Shown in pieces: positions 11,317-21,671 of a DNA stretch of 64,000 bases (positions are counted from its first letter, which is position 1; the number at the start of each line of letters is the position of its first letter). The notes under the pieces were generated by a model. The model saw only the letters and a list, made by a program, of their open reading frames with translations, had not been told where the DNA came from and ran no database searches. The position numbers and the translations under genes are program-made. Source of the DNA: Tenodera sinensis (taxonomy: Eukaryota; Arthropoda; Insecta; Mantodea; Mantidae); NCBI GenBank assembly GCA_030765045.1, contig CM060974.1, positions 53,704,339-53,768,338 on the forward strand, read 5' to 3'.

Positions 11317-11475
11317 CATCGACACCATGATGGCTACACGAAGAGAAAGATGGAACCACTGGTCATAACAAAACAGCTGGGTGACCACACGTATGAGCTA
11401 CAGAATACAAATGGCAAGTTGGTAGGAAGATACCATAAAAATAAATTGAAGCCATACAAAGAAAGGACCAAATAG
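11317..11475 (+). pseudogene. Pol (integrase) C-terminal remnant
   Basis: The open frame reads EPLVITKQLGDHTYELQ, then GRYHKNKLKPYKERTK-stop. This is the extreme C terminus of Gypsy integrase, where a TYEL...G...GRYHxNxLKPY pattern follows the DDE core. It lies about 55 bp after the gag stop, so some 3 kb of pol is missing between. It marks the 3' edge of the internal deletion. Confidence 0.75.
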
Positions 11476-12224
11476 TCTTTGCCAACAAATGTGTAAGGCA
11501 TGAGTAGCAGAGATGAAGGAAGATAACAATTTTTAATGGGTTACTTATAGAAAATTATGTCCAGATTAGGAATTACAAGGAAGAAAATCAACATAGTCAT
11601 TGGCTATATCTACCACAAAGAGCATTGTCAACAAAAACAGACGAGGACACTGATTGTCATTAAATAAATGAATTATAGCGACGGAAGATAATATGTTTTT
11701 GACATAAGGATGTCAGGGACAAAAATAAAAATGAATCAATTATGATGAAAAAGATATAATATTTTGACACAAAGATGTTGAGGGTAAATTGAGAAGAAAA
11801 ATAATACAATTACAGAATAATTGTAAGTATAGAAGTTTTCTCTTATAGAAATAAGAGACAAAGAAATGACAATTAGTGAAGTGAGGAAAACCATAATCAG
11901 AAAAACAATGCTCATGAATTAAGATGAATATAGCCAATGCTAAGCTCGAAGAAATGTTGAACCAAACAACAATGAATAATAACCCAATTAAGAAAATTAG
12001 TACCATTAGTAACATCAGAGTTTAAGAACCGACTCAACAACCTGCCTATACATAACAAGCTTATAAGACAAAGAAGGCAAAGAACTGAATAAAATATTGC
12101 CATAAACATGATCATAATCATTAGCTCAAAATTTGTATCCTGTTTTTCTCTCCTCATAGCAATGAATACAAGTCAAAAACCACATAATAAACCATGATAC
12201 ACTTAAATTATATTTGTGTCAATG
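11476..12224 (+). other. non-coding 3' interior of the LTR element
   Basis: AT-rich, no env-like or other ORF recognised on either strand. Confidence 0.5.
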
Positions 12225-12690
12225 TCAAATGTACAATAACTGAGTATGTGTTGTATAAGAACTGAATATGTGTTGTACAATAACTGAATATGTATTGTAT
12301 GATAACTGGATATATTGTGTAATAACTGAATATGTTGAGTAATAACTAAATGCGTTATGCAAAAACTGAATGTGTATTGTGTAATAACTGAATATGTATT
12401 GCATAATAACAGAACATATGTGGTATGATAGCAGGATATATTGTACAATAACTGAATATATATTGTATAATAATTGGACATGTTGTGTAATACCTAAATG
12501 TGTTGTACAATGACTGAATATATATTGTATAATAATTGGACATGTTGTGTAATAACTAAATGTGTTGTACAATAACTGAATATGTATTGTATAATAATTG
12601 GACATGTTGTGTAATAACTAAATGTGTTGTACAATAACTGGATATGTATTGTATAATAACTGAATGTATTGTGTAGTAATCGAATATGTG
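12225..12690 (+). repeat. minisatellite inside the LTR element
   Basis: Degenerate tandem units of about 20-22 bp built on ATAACTGAATATGTRTTGTA. Three of them form a clearer 63-65-bp higher unit between about 12445 and 12640. Several minus-strand frames stay open through it because of the base bias, but they encode only Tyr/Ile/Ser-rich repeats. Confidence 0.85.
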
Positions 12691-12758
12691 AAATTTATAA
12701 AGACATGCTGTATCATGTCAAAACAAAAGACAAAGACAAACAGTGAAGAAGACTGTAA

Positions 12759-12782
12759 AAAAAAAAAAAAAAAAAAAAAAAA
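12759..12782 (+). repeat. A-tract inside the LTR element
   Basis: An uninterrupted run of about 24 A. It lies 100 bp before the 3' LTR, so it is not the element's end. Confidence 0.9.
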
Positions 12783-12862
12783 ATATTGTACAAAGTGATT
12801 GAATCATAGGAGTAGGGAGAAGTATTGTATTGTGTTTCAAGATTGTAAATAAGGTGACAACT

Positions 12863-12885
12863 TGAAAAACAAAACAAGGGGCATA
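12863..12885 (+). promoter_or_regulatory. polypurine tract candidate
   Basis: An A/G-rich stretch ending AACAAGGGGC lies directly before the 3' LTR, where plus-strand priming of an LTR element takes place. Confidence 0.6.
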
Positions 12886-13415
12886 TGAGACAGAATATTG
12901 ACCAATAGAAAATCGTTCATGTAAATATTTTTGTAAGAGTGTGTAAATTTCTAATTCTTTTAATTTGGGTGTATCAGGGACTTATTTTTCAATATTCAAG
13001 ATAGCCAATGTTTTCTTGTCACTTCGTGTTCAACCAATGAGAACTGTTGCGCGGATGAATACAAAAGAATGGCGGTGTTGCGTCATAGAGACGCCAGGGA
13101 CTCTTTTTTTCATTAGCGTCTGTATGCTCATGATGATCAGACGTGTGTTTGGTAGTGTGTGAACATGGAACTTTCACCAAACTTTTATCCTGTGTAAAGT
13201 CTTTGAATAATTAATATGGTGCTAAAAGTGTAAATTAACGAATAAATATGTTGTGATAAAGGAACGTTGATTTATGCATTCCATTCTGTAACCATCGACC
13301 CTGAAGATAAGAGTAGCGTCTGCTATCACACATTTCATCATTCAGTAAAAACATTATTCCTGCTGCTATATTCACGCTGATATGTGTTGACTATCTTTTA
13401 ATAAAAACTGCACCA
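12886..13415 (+). repeat. 3' LTR
   Basis: Second copy of the 530-bp LTR, followed by the TTAT target duplication at 13416-13419. Confidence 0.93.
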
Positions 13416-13616
13416 TTATTATCAAATACAATTTTAGTGTGCTCTATTCTTTTTGCTTGTGTGAGACCACCTGCCTTCCATTGAATTCTTATGTTGGATC
13501 TGCTATTAATACAACATTTGGGTTCTCAAGAAGTAGTCCGCACCTGGGGATTCGAATTTGGGGACTATTTCAACTCCTTGACTCCTTGACTCATATATTC
13601 ATATTGGAGAGGTACA
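13416..13616 (-). pseudogene. continuation of the interrupted LINE fragment
   Basis: Read on the minus strand, the sequence runs into the LTR element and joins across the 4-bp target duplication to the LINE remnant at 8498. Stops are frequent and no domain is clear, so this rests on position more than similarity. Confidence 0.4.
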
Positions 13617-14084
13617 TAGCATTAAAAGTAACCACTTTTTATAGAGAACCATATTTTTATGTTTTGGAAGTCACATTGCTCACTTGCAACCCCCAGAATA
13701 TCTGAAGGACCACACCTATCATTGGTTTATGGGTCTCACTGACCTGACCGGGAGACTTATCAAAATAATTTCACTAACCGTATCCTTTCATTATCACTCA
13801 GAGGATGCATTACATGCCATGACAGGTCAGCATGTTAGGGGTTAAGAGGTTATAGAAAAATTAGAGAGGTGGAAAGTTTGGAAAAATACAGACTGCCTAG
13901 CCCTCGGGCACCCTAATAGCATTGGGGTCTGAAGAGAACAAGAGATGACCAAGTTAAGGGCATAAGGTCAGATAGAAAAGATACAGTGAGGAGCAAAACA
14001 CCAATAAGAGGAAGTAATGTTCTGCTCAGCTTGGGTACCTTGTGGTTGCCATCCACATATCCCTAGACCGGGACCCTTGAGGGG
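13617..14084 (+). repeat. unclassified dispersed repeat (460-bp family), copy 3
   Basis: Full-length partner of 2846-3310, about 85% similar by eye, from the TAGC start to the CTAGACCGGGACCCTTGAG end. Same orientation as the other two copies. Confidence 0.8.
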
Positions 14085-14971
<887 letters not shown>

Positions 14972-15222
14972 GCCCACCTCGGGTGTGTGATGGTTAGCGT
15001 GTCTGCCTCACGTTCAAGAGGTCGCGAGTTCGAATCTCGCTTAGGGTAAGTTATCCGGGTTAGGTTTTTTCCGAGGTTTTTCCTACCCTGAGAAGACGAA
15101 TGTCGGGTAACTTAAAGCTCCATGGACCTCGGGCTCATTTGAACATCATTTCACCCGTTTCATTTCATTCATTCGTCCGATATGACACAATGTTGGAGGA
15201 CGTTAATTTAAAAAAAAAAAAA
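14972..15222 (+). mobile_element. SINE-A, complete copy, tRNA-derived
   Basis: The head GTGATGGTTAGCGTG (A box) and GAGTTCGAATCTCGC (B box) resemble an RNA polymerase III tRNA promoter. A 150-bp tail follows, with CCGAGGTTTTTCC, AGAAGACGAATGTCGGGTAA and CCATGGACCTCGGGCTCA, then an A-run. A 9-bp duplication CACCACCAT at 14963-14971 and 15223-15231 shows that it inserted into the end of the microsatellite. Other copies: 17795, 16346 (minus), 24108 and possibly 35450 (minus). Confidence 0.9.
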
Positions 15223-15231
15223 CACCACCAT

Positions 15232-16345
15232 AATGCATAATGCTCATAGTTTGTAAGATCGGGTCTATTAGCTCTTATGTGAATTTAATATTCTGATTTT
15301 GTTGTCTACAAGCCCAGTATGTTAAACTCTCAATAGCCAGGTAATTTCTTTCCTCTTTCATGGCATTGTCTCTCAAAACATCAATATTTGTCTTAATTTG
15401 CCAAAATACATTACTGGGTTATGTATTCTAATTGCACTTTCCAAGAGCCAGTACTGTATTCTGCAAGGCAAACAATTTATCTAATTTATCTACATCTAAA
15501 TCCTTTCTGTATGTTTGAATTCTTCTGTTATAGGATGAAGACTTCCCTCCAGTAACATCTTCAAGGTAAGGCTTGTCTCTTGGCAAAAACTTCAGTTAGG
15601 GACCTCCTGCTTCTTGTGTGACATTTTCTATTCATTCATATATAACTCTCACAGTTACGTTGCATCAGATGTTTCATTGTGCTCTTGACGCAAATGAGAA
15701 TATAGTTTATAATTTTTATTGCAACACCTTTTATATGCTTTTGTTGTTACTTTTTAAAACTCTTGATGGTGAAACAATATGTATAACAAGGTTCCAATAT
15801 GTTTCCTCTGTTGTTCCTTTATTTCTTTGTTTGTTTTCTGTTTTTCTTTTCTGTGTATTCCTGTTTTGAATGGTCGTTAAGATGCAGTTTTAACTATTGT
15901 TACTGATTTCACTTTTTCAGAATTGATTTTTACATAGTACAATGTACCTAGTAAATGAATATTTTATAAACACCTTGGTTTATGTCAGATAGTTCGCTTT
16001 TGTATTATTAATCCTCTGCAACATTCCTGTTTGGTTTCAGTTTTCCATAGCTATACTTTTCTCAGCTGGCAAGTTATGTTTTTGTATTGATGTTCATGCA
16101 GAGAAAATGGAATTTAAAAACCATCCCTTAGCAAACAGCTCTTAAATGATTTGAGTGTCACTTAAGTCTAGCGTATTGCTCTATTCCATTGTGTCTATGT
16201 ATGTGGAAATATGTCATAAAACCATTTCTGCTAATATTTATCTCAACCTGAAATATATAAAGAATTAGGATTTTTTATAATAGTTTGTACAAGCATGAGT
16301 AGAGACATCACATTTTTTATTGAAGCAGTTTCTTTTTTGGTATAT
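15232..16345. other. 1.1 kb without recognised features
   Basis: No supported ORF or known repeat. Confidence 0.5.
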
Positions 16346-16446
16346 TAACGTCCTCCAACATTTGTCATATCAGACGATGCATGAATGAAATTGGTGAAAT
16401 AGTGCTCAAATGAGCCTGAGGCCCATAGAGCTTAAAGTTACTTGGC
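16346..16446 (-). mobile_element. SINE-A 3' fragment
   Basis: The minus strand matches the last 100 bp of SINE-A (from about AAGCTYYATGGRCCTCRGGCTCA to GGAGGACGTTA). The tRNA-like head is lost, as in 5'-truncated reverse transcription. Confidence 0.75.
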
Positions 16447-17164
16447 ATTTGTGTTCTCTGGTTAAGGGAAAACTGTATGTTTACAGTCAACCACCTTACT
16501 GTATCTTGTGTGCATTAACTGATACAGTAAGGTGTTTACTTAATTTTTCTTCTCTGCCAGCTGAGCAGGACAAAGGTAGTAGAGCTGTGTTGGATACATG
16601 CCGATTTATGTAAATAAAAGAAAGCATAATGCGTGGTTGACCTTCATTTGTAGCTCTTTTTATCTTATCTCCATATTTTATATTATCACAGTATATCAGT
16701 AATTCTGTAAAATGTTGCACCTTTTGATAGTATATCAACAAATATGTTATTTTTGAGCAATTATTATTAATGTTGTAGTAGAAATTGTGAACCCCCTTAT
16801 GCAGGAGCAGTATTGAATTCAAAACAGAAAAGTCAAATGTGTTGAACTTATTAGGTATGTTTCTAATACTGGAATTGAATAATAAGTCATTCATTTCTTT
16901 GTTTCCCGGTATTTTCAAGACTCTTGACACTTGAGATTTTCATATGCAGCTGGTCATTATTCTCTATAAACCTTCTGCATTACTAGCACTCTCTTTGTGT
17001 TTACATATTTGTTTTTATCTTCCCTTTCTCAAATGTTACTGCTAAAGATTTACATTAACAGAAATGCCATTAGCATTACTCATAATTGAAATTCAGATAA
17101 ATTTCAAACTTAGTGAAAGGTAGAATTGGAACTGAAAAACCCAATGCCACAACTGAAATCTGAA
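16447..17164. other. unassigned sequence
   Basis: Nothing recognised. The 144-codon minus-strand frame at 16496-16930 has no family signature and is not called. Confidence 0.4.
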
Positions 17165-17794
17165 CCACAGACCCTCCAACAGTAACTTTGTTGGCATAAA
17201 TAAGCAATAATTACCATCTAAAGGTTATTTAAACCTGGGACATTAAGTACTTATAATAGTAAGTCGCCATTGGGGTAATTGTCTCCGATGTGAAAGTGCC
17301 TTTGTGGTCTACTGGGAGAATCATGAATTGGTTGGAGATTTAATTTTCATTCTAACTGGTTGTCATAGTAGCTTAATGGTTAGAGCACCCGCCTGATAAG
17401 TGGAGGTTCTGTGGTTTAGATCCCAGCTGTGGCGTTGGGTTTTTCAGTTCGGATTGTACCTCTCAAACATTGCCCACCCACAGCTTGTGTGTTTAAAAAC
17501 ACCAACAGTAAGTTTGTTGGCATAAATAAATAATAATTACCATCTAAAGGTCATTTAATCCTCATAGGTATATCAGATACTTATGGTAGATAGTAAGTTG
17601 CCATTGGCGTAATTGTCTCTGATGTGAGAGTGCCTTTGTGGTTTACTGGGAGATATACAAATCGGTTGGAGAATTCAGTGTCATACTGGCAGGTTGTCAC
17701 AGTATCTTAATGGTTAGAGCACGCGTCTGGTAAGCGGAGGAGGGCCTGGGGTTCAGATCCCAGCTCTCCATTGGGTTGTTAAGTGCTGATTCTA
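17165..17794 (+). mobile_element. SINE-B, two tandem units (5' part of nested copy)
   Basis: Two units about 330 bp apart share the CCAACAGTAAST..GTTGGCATAAATAA block, the AGTGCCTTTGTGGT..ACTGGGAGA block and tRNA-like heads at about 17365-17435 and 17698-17770 (TTAATGGTTAGAGCAC for the A box, GTTCAGATCCCAGC for the B box). The second unit is cut by a SINE-A copy at 17795 and resumes at 18158. Fragments of the family occur at 2065, 34332 and 46092, and possibly at 32285 on the minus strand. Confidence 0.8.
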
Positions 17795-18157
17795 GCCCGC
17801 TTCGGTAACGTGATGGTTAGCGTGTCTTCCTCACGTTCAAGAGGTCGCGAGTTCTAGAGTACTAATTATGTAAAACATATTCTTAATTTATCAGTATTAT
17901 TTTCTAACATATTAAGTGGAGAAGCACGTATTTCTTTTCGCCTGTATGTACAATTAAGAGTAGCTATAAAAGATTTTAGAAGCTTAGGGTGAGTTTTCGG
18001 GTAAGTTTTTTTTCCGAGGTTTACCTTGTCCTGAGAAGACGAATGTCGGGTAACTTAAAGCTCCATGGACCTCGGGCTCATTTGAGCATCATTTCACCCT
18101 TTTCATTCATCGTCCAATATGACATTACGTTGGAAGACCTTAATTTAAAAAAAAATT
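17795..18157 (+). mobile_element. SINE-A copy nested in SINE-B, B box interrupted
   Basis: The head starts GCCCGCTTCGGTAACGTGATGG and the copy ends in an A-run. The 9-bp word CTGATTCTA at 17786-17794 and again at 18158-18166 is its target duplication. Inside, about 127 bp of unrelated AT-rich DNA (about 17855-17981) replaces the second half of the B box, after which the SINE resumes at GCTTAGGGTGAG. This copy has probably lost promoter function. Confidence 0.85.
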
Positions 18158-18216
18158 CTGATTCTACCTCTCAAACACTGCCCACACATAGCTTCTGATT
18201 TGTTGTAATAAAAATA
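18158..18216 (+). mobile_element. SINE-B, remainder of the interrupted unit
   Basis: Resumes with CCTCTCAAACACTGCCCACA directly after the duplicated CTGATTCTA. Confidence 0.8.
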
Positions 18217-18959
18217 ATAATTCAAACTTAGTGTTTAAGTTTAGGATCTTTGAAAGATTGACATAAAGTTGAAAATCCTACTCCTTTTCCTTGCATGAAA
18301 AACCTGTGCATACCTGCTTTTTGCATGGGAGATTTGTGCTTATTTTTTATCTGAAAAGTTTCTTTTAACAGTTGTAGTTTAAATAGTATATGTTTAATAC
18401 GTTTTCATGGTTAATAATTTAATTTATATTTGCATTTTCTCTGAATAACCTCTACAGGTCATATGTTTTGAATAAACAAAATGGTGAATTTCTTTTAACC
18501 TACAAGATAGGGACAAAGAGTTTATTTACCAAATGCAAAAGATAAATCATAAAAGAATGGACAACTTGTGAAATGCATTTTGGTCGCATTAATTATTTGT
18601 AGATGTCTTTTACTGTTGATTCAGTATTCATGTACTGTATATGCTTTTGAAGGGTTTGTTGTTCGTTTGCTCCTTCTAATGTCATAGTATGAAATTGTGA
18701 CATCAGAAACATCCCATCCAGAGTATTGGCTACTGGCTTATTAAGACTGTTTTTAAACATATTTTTCTGCCAAATGTGATCAATATAGGTATTGCTTGGA
18801 AACCTACTTTGAATAGTTGCTGTTAAAGCAAACCAGGAAGCTATTGTAATTGTCAGTGCATGAACAAACATTGCTTGTATTGTCACAAACATCAGTGTCT
18901 TATTACCATTTATGTTTTCCTTTGAAATATTTGATTGTTTAATGATATTCTGGATTAAT
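18217..18959. other. unassigned sequence
   Basis: No recognised feature. The 99-codon minus-strand frame at 18593-18892 has no recognisable domain. Confidence 0.4.
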
Positions 18960-19623
18960 AAAGTTAATCATCCCTCTCAGAAGAAAACAATCATTTCCAC
19001 TCTGTTTCACCGAGCGTTTGACATAGCAGACAAGGACCACATACACCTAGAACTTCAATACTTACAGGATACCCTACGCAAGAATGGGTATAGCAACCAG
19101 GACATCAATGAGACCCGTAGGAAAGTAGAACGCAGCAGGAAGAACCCGCTACTGCTCACGCAAGGGAAGGATAGCCCTCAAGAGAAGGCCTACATACCTT
19201 TCTACGGCTCTGTCTCCAACAAGGTTTCCCGTATACTCGCGAGACATAATATCAAAACCTTCTTCACACCCCCTAAGAAGATCCGACAACTCCTCAGGCC
19301 GGTGAAAGACCCACTTGGGCTTAAGGTCCCGGGAATATACAGGATTCCGTGCGAGTGTGGTAAGGTGTATGTGGGTCAAACAGGACGCACGATAGAGGAA
19401 AGATGCAAAGAACATCAACGGAGCATCAGACTTCTCCAGCCAGAAAAATCAGCAGTAGCCCAACACTGCATAGAACAGGTCCACAAAATAAATTTCCCAG
19501 ACACAAAAATACTAGAACACGCAGAAAATTACTGGGACAGACTCATCAAGGAGGCCATCCACATCAAATTACACCCCCACAATTTCAACAGAGAGGGCGG
19601 ACTCAAACTAAGTTCCGCGTGGA
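18960..19623 (+). pseudogene. Penelope-like element: linker and GIY-YIG endonuclease (5' truncated)
   Basis: From NHPSQKKTIISTLFHRAFDI onward the frame matches the region between reverse transcriptase and endonuclease of Penelope-like retroelements, including the RKNGYSNQDI block. The GIY-YIG nuclease follows: GIYRIPCECGKVYVGQTGRT (about residues 142-161 of the open frame), ERCKEHQRSI with the catalytic Arg and His, and a C-terminal NFNREGGLKLSSAW. The nuclease part is intact and would nick DNA to prime integration. The reverse transcriptase upstream is missing. The frame runs into a poly-T tract at 19624, the tail of a LINE inserted on the other strand. Everything after SSAW in the open frame is LINE, not Penelope. 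Confidence 0.88.
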
Positions 19624-21320
19624 TTTTTTTTTTTTTTTTTTTTTTGGAAAGGGGAGACAGAAAGAGAGTTGGACGGGAGAAAGAGTTGGCTTATTACGCC
19701 GGGGAGGGAAAAGGGTTATGGGATGGAGTTTTCTCGGGGGGATAAGGGAAGAAGTGTGACGTAGGTGGGGAGGTACCGCCGAAGCACCCTCGCAGTGCGT
19801 TGGTGTACAGCCGGTAAGATTACCGGCATCGCATAACTATTGCCGGGTGACAGTCATGAACAAGTCCTGACTGTCACACACGGGATGTAGACGTGGGATA
19901 TGGTTAGGAGTAAGGAGTGTTATTTACGGCGGAGGCTGTGTAGAGGGTTCCGAGGAACTGCGATGGCTGCGGTGGCACTTGAGTTTCAAGTGTGTAGAAA
20001 ATCAGTAGCGTCGAAGCCGGATGCACTGCAGAGCCTTCTTCTGCACCTGACGTCGCAGGGACGTCCTGGATGGCTATTAAAACCATATCTGTTGAAGCGG
20101 TCGAAATCTTCCTGTGTCGGTATCCTGCGTTCAGTTGTCTGTGGAGTTGGCGTTGCTAGTTGAGGCGAAGAGGTCCAGGTCTGTCTGTTGGGTTCTGATG
20201 TGAGTATGGCGGTCTGCGTGTAGGCTTCGTGTGTCGTGGTTGCAGTTTGGTTTGCCATTTGTTGAAGTGTGTGTTGTATAGAGTCCATGGAGGTTGTGGT
20301 GTAGTCGTCCAGATTCCAAGTCGTGGTGCAGAGTCTTTCCAGGATTTTTACTGCTGCGTTGAAGTCGACGTAATTTTGAAGAAGTCGTCGGTGAATTAAA
20401 GTGATTGCTTTACGGTGTGTCCTTCGAAGAGAGTTGGTTTTCTTGTTGCTTCTCCGGATGTCTGTGCGAAGTGACGTCAAACGGCCAGTTGTGGAGTTGT
20501 GTTGCTCGCGTCCTGCATCTATGGCGTCTTGCAGTTGAGTTTGGACAGTAGCAGTAGAGGTGGCTATGGTGGACACGGCAGCGGTGATTTGAAGTAAGGT
20601 CTCGTCGATTTTGTCAAGTCTTTGGTGAAGATGATGGACGTCGTGGCGGATGTCCTCTGTTTCGTTCCTGGGCAGTGATGCTCTTGCAGTGGCGGCAAAG
20701 GTTGGAGTGTACTGTTGTGCTGGTGAAGATACTGCGTTGGTTGGTGCTAGAAGGCGAGGAGGCTGTGAGACTGCGGTGGCTGGTGCTGGTTGGCGAAGAG
20801 GCTGTGAATCTGCGGTGGCTGGTGCTGGTTGCGATGACGAAGCTCTTGGGCAACATGGGCACTGCGCCTGGCCTGTGAAATGGCCGAAGCCATTACAGGT
20901 GGCGCAGTACCGGCGTCTTCTGCGTAGGTCGTGGCTGGTGCAGTCCTGTGTGAGGCACTGGGCCCCACAATAGTGGCACCTAGGAGCAGCGTTGCATGTG
21001 GTGACGTCATGCCCAAATAGACCGCATCGGCGGCATGGCACTCGTTTGGTGGTTTTGGCTGGCTCGACGAGCAGGCGTCGCCCGAGTAGGGTTAGACCCG
21101 TCCTCAAGGCGGCTTCGCTGTCGGTGATGTCTGCGAGGACGATTCGAAGCAGTTGTGAAGGTCCCTGAGAGGTGATGATGCGAGTGGCCCTCACTGCAGA
21201 GGACCACTTCTGTCTTGCTCCGTGTAGAACATGTCTCTCAGGGATGTCTCGAGGCACTCCTCGTATGATGACACTGGTCCCCTGGAAGGGACCAGAGTGT
21301 GCAGGCGGCGAAGCCTACAG
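19624..21320 (-). mobile_element. ORF1-only LINE insertion with poly-A tail
   Basis: On the minus strand there is a 443-codon open frame, about 340 bp of G+C-rich 3' sequence and a 22-bp poly-A (poly-T at 19624-19645 on the plus strand). No reverse transcriptase follows ORF1, which resembles the half-LINE (HAL1) arrangement. It interrupts the Penelope-like element directly after the SSAW codons. The 5' edge is set only roughly, from the end of the open frame. I found no clear target duplication. Confidence 0.75.
19986..21315 (-). CDS. LINE ORF1 (Gag-like, zinc knuckles)
   Basis: The frame is open from about 21315 (after a TAG) to a stop at 19986, with no obvious ATG near the start, so the 5' end may be truncated. 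It begins SGPFQGTSVIIRGVPRDIPE, as in Gag-like ORF1 proteins of insect LINEs. Zinc knuckles follow: CRRCGLFGHDVTTC (a regular CX2CX4HX4C), CHYCGAQCLTQDC (atypical) and CATCNGFGHFTGQAQC. A Pro/Ala/Gln-rich linker comes next, then a heptad-like region (LDKIDETLLQITAAVSTIA), then a Thr/Gln-rich C terminus. Role by family: RNA-binding protein of the retrotransposon particle. Base composition is far more G+C-rich than the flanks, fitting a recent arrival. The uninterrupted frame also argues for youth. Confidence 0.8.
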
Positions 21321-21329
21321 CAGGCCCAA

Positions 21330-21495
21330 TCAGAAACCATCACCCGCGCATTGGTTCGGACAACACAACCTAACCATAGTATATATTTGGAAACTGAGGA
21401 GAATTTTCCATCATTTTAGTCCTGAAGATGGCCATGGAGAGTATAATGGCCGAAAGCTCGACCTTCTTAAGTTTAACACGGCTGATCACCCGTGA
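21330..21495 (+). mobile_element. Penelope-like element 3' end with hammerhead-like hairpin
   Basis: Sequence beyond the LINE continues, I infer, the interrupted Penelope-like element. It contains CTGAAGA (21422-21428), a GGCC/GGCC stem (21430-21433 with 21448-21451) around a 14-nt loop, then GAAA (21452-21455). CUGANGA-stem II-GAAA is the hammerhead ribozyme core, and hammerheads are known in Penelope-like terminal repeats. One extra base after CTGAAGA and no convincing stems I and III make activity doubtful. Confidence 0.5.
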
Positions 21496-21529
21496 AGCTC
21501 TTATCACTAAAGTTAATTTAGCTGTAACG

Positions 21530-21671
21530 AACAGCAAAGTTGCATTACATAAGAATTTCTAGCAGTTATCACTTATTTCTGAGCATACACCTATTGTTAA
21601 TAAACAAATACTGTTATCAGCTTTAATTATCTTAGTATTCTACTTAACATTGCTGTCTTTCAACCTTTCAG
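21530..21671 (+). other. intron end and splice acceptor of the zinc-finger gene
   Basis: A pyrimidine-rich stretch ends CTTTCAACCTTTCAG at 21671. From about 21530 the sequence matches the minus strand of 36393-36530, the intron before the second zinc-finger exon (shared word ACACCTATTGTTAAT), so this intron was part of the same duplication. Confidence 0.75.

Larger units (their letters stand above)
8503..13415 (+). mobile_element. Gypsy-type LTR retrotransposon, gag-only derivative
   Basis: A 4,913-bp element with two 530-bp LTRs (8503-9032 and 12886-13415) that I could not tell apart by eye. Both begin TG and end CA, and 4-bp direct repeats TTAT flank the element. The inside holds gag (9317-11261), the last 50 or so codons of pol (11317-11475), and then about 1.4 kb of AT-rich, partly tandemly repeated DNA. 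Protease, reverse transcriptase, RNase H and most of integrase are absent: the gag end and the pol end are only about 55 bp apart. It cannot move alone but could be mobilised by a complete relative. Near-identical LTRs imply a recent insertion. A solo LTR of the same family is at 32949-33502. Confidence 0.93.

Noticed and set aside
12203..12605. Long minus-strand Tyr/Ile/Ser-rich frames
   Set aside because: Caused by the AT-rich minisatellite in the LTR element.
8582..13162. Identical 65-codon frames at 8582 and 12965
   Set aside because: They are the same part of the two LTRs; identity reflects the LTR copies, not a duplicated gene.
14985..15045. tRNA gene
   Set aside because: A and B boxes belong to SINE-A, which has a target duplication and A-tail.
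16496..16930. 144-codon minus-strand frame
   Set aside because: Asn/Ile/Tyr-rich as expected of AT-rich non-coding DNA; no motif.
19623..19745. C-terminal extension of the GIY-YIG frame (poly-Phe then Gly/Arg-rich)
   Set aside because: It is the poly-T tail and 3' region of the LINE inserted on the opposite strand.
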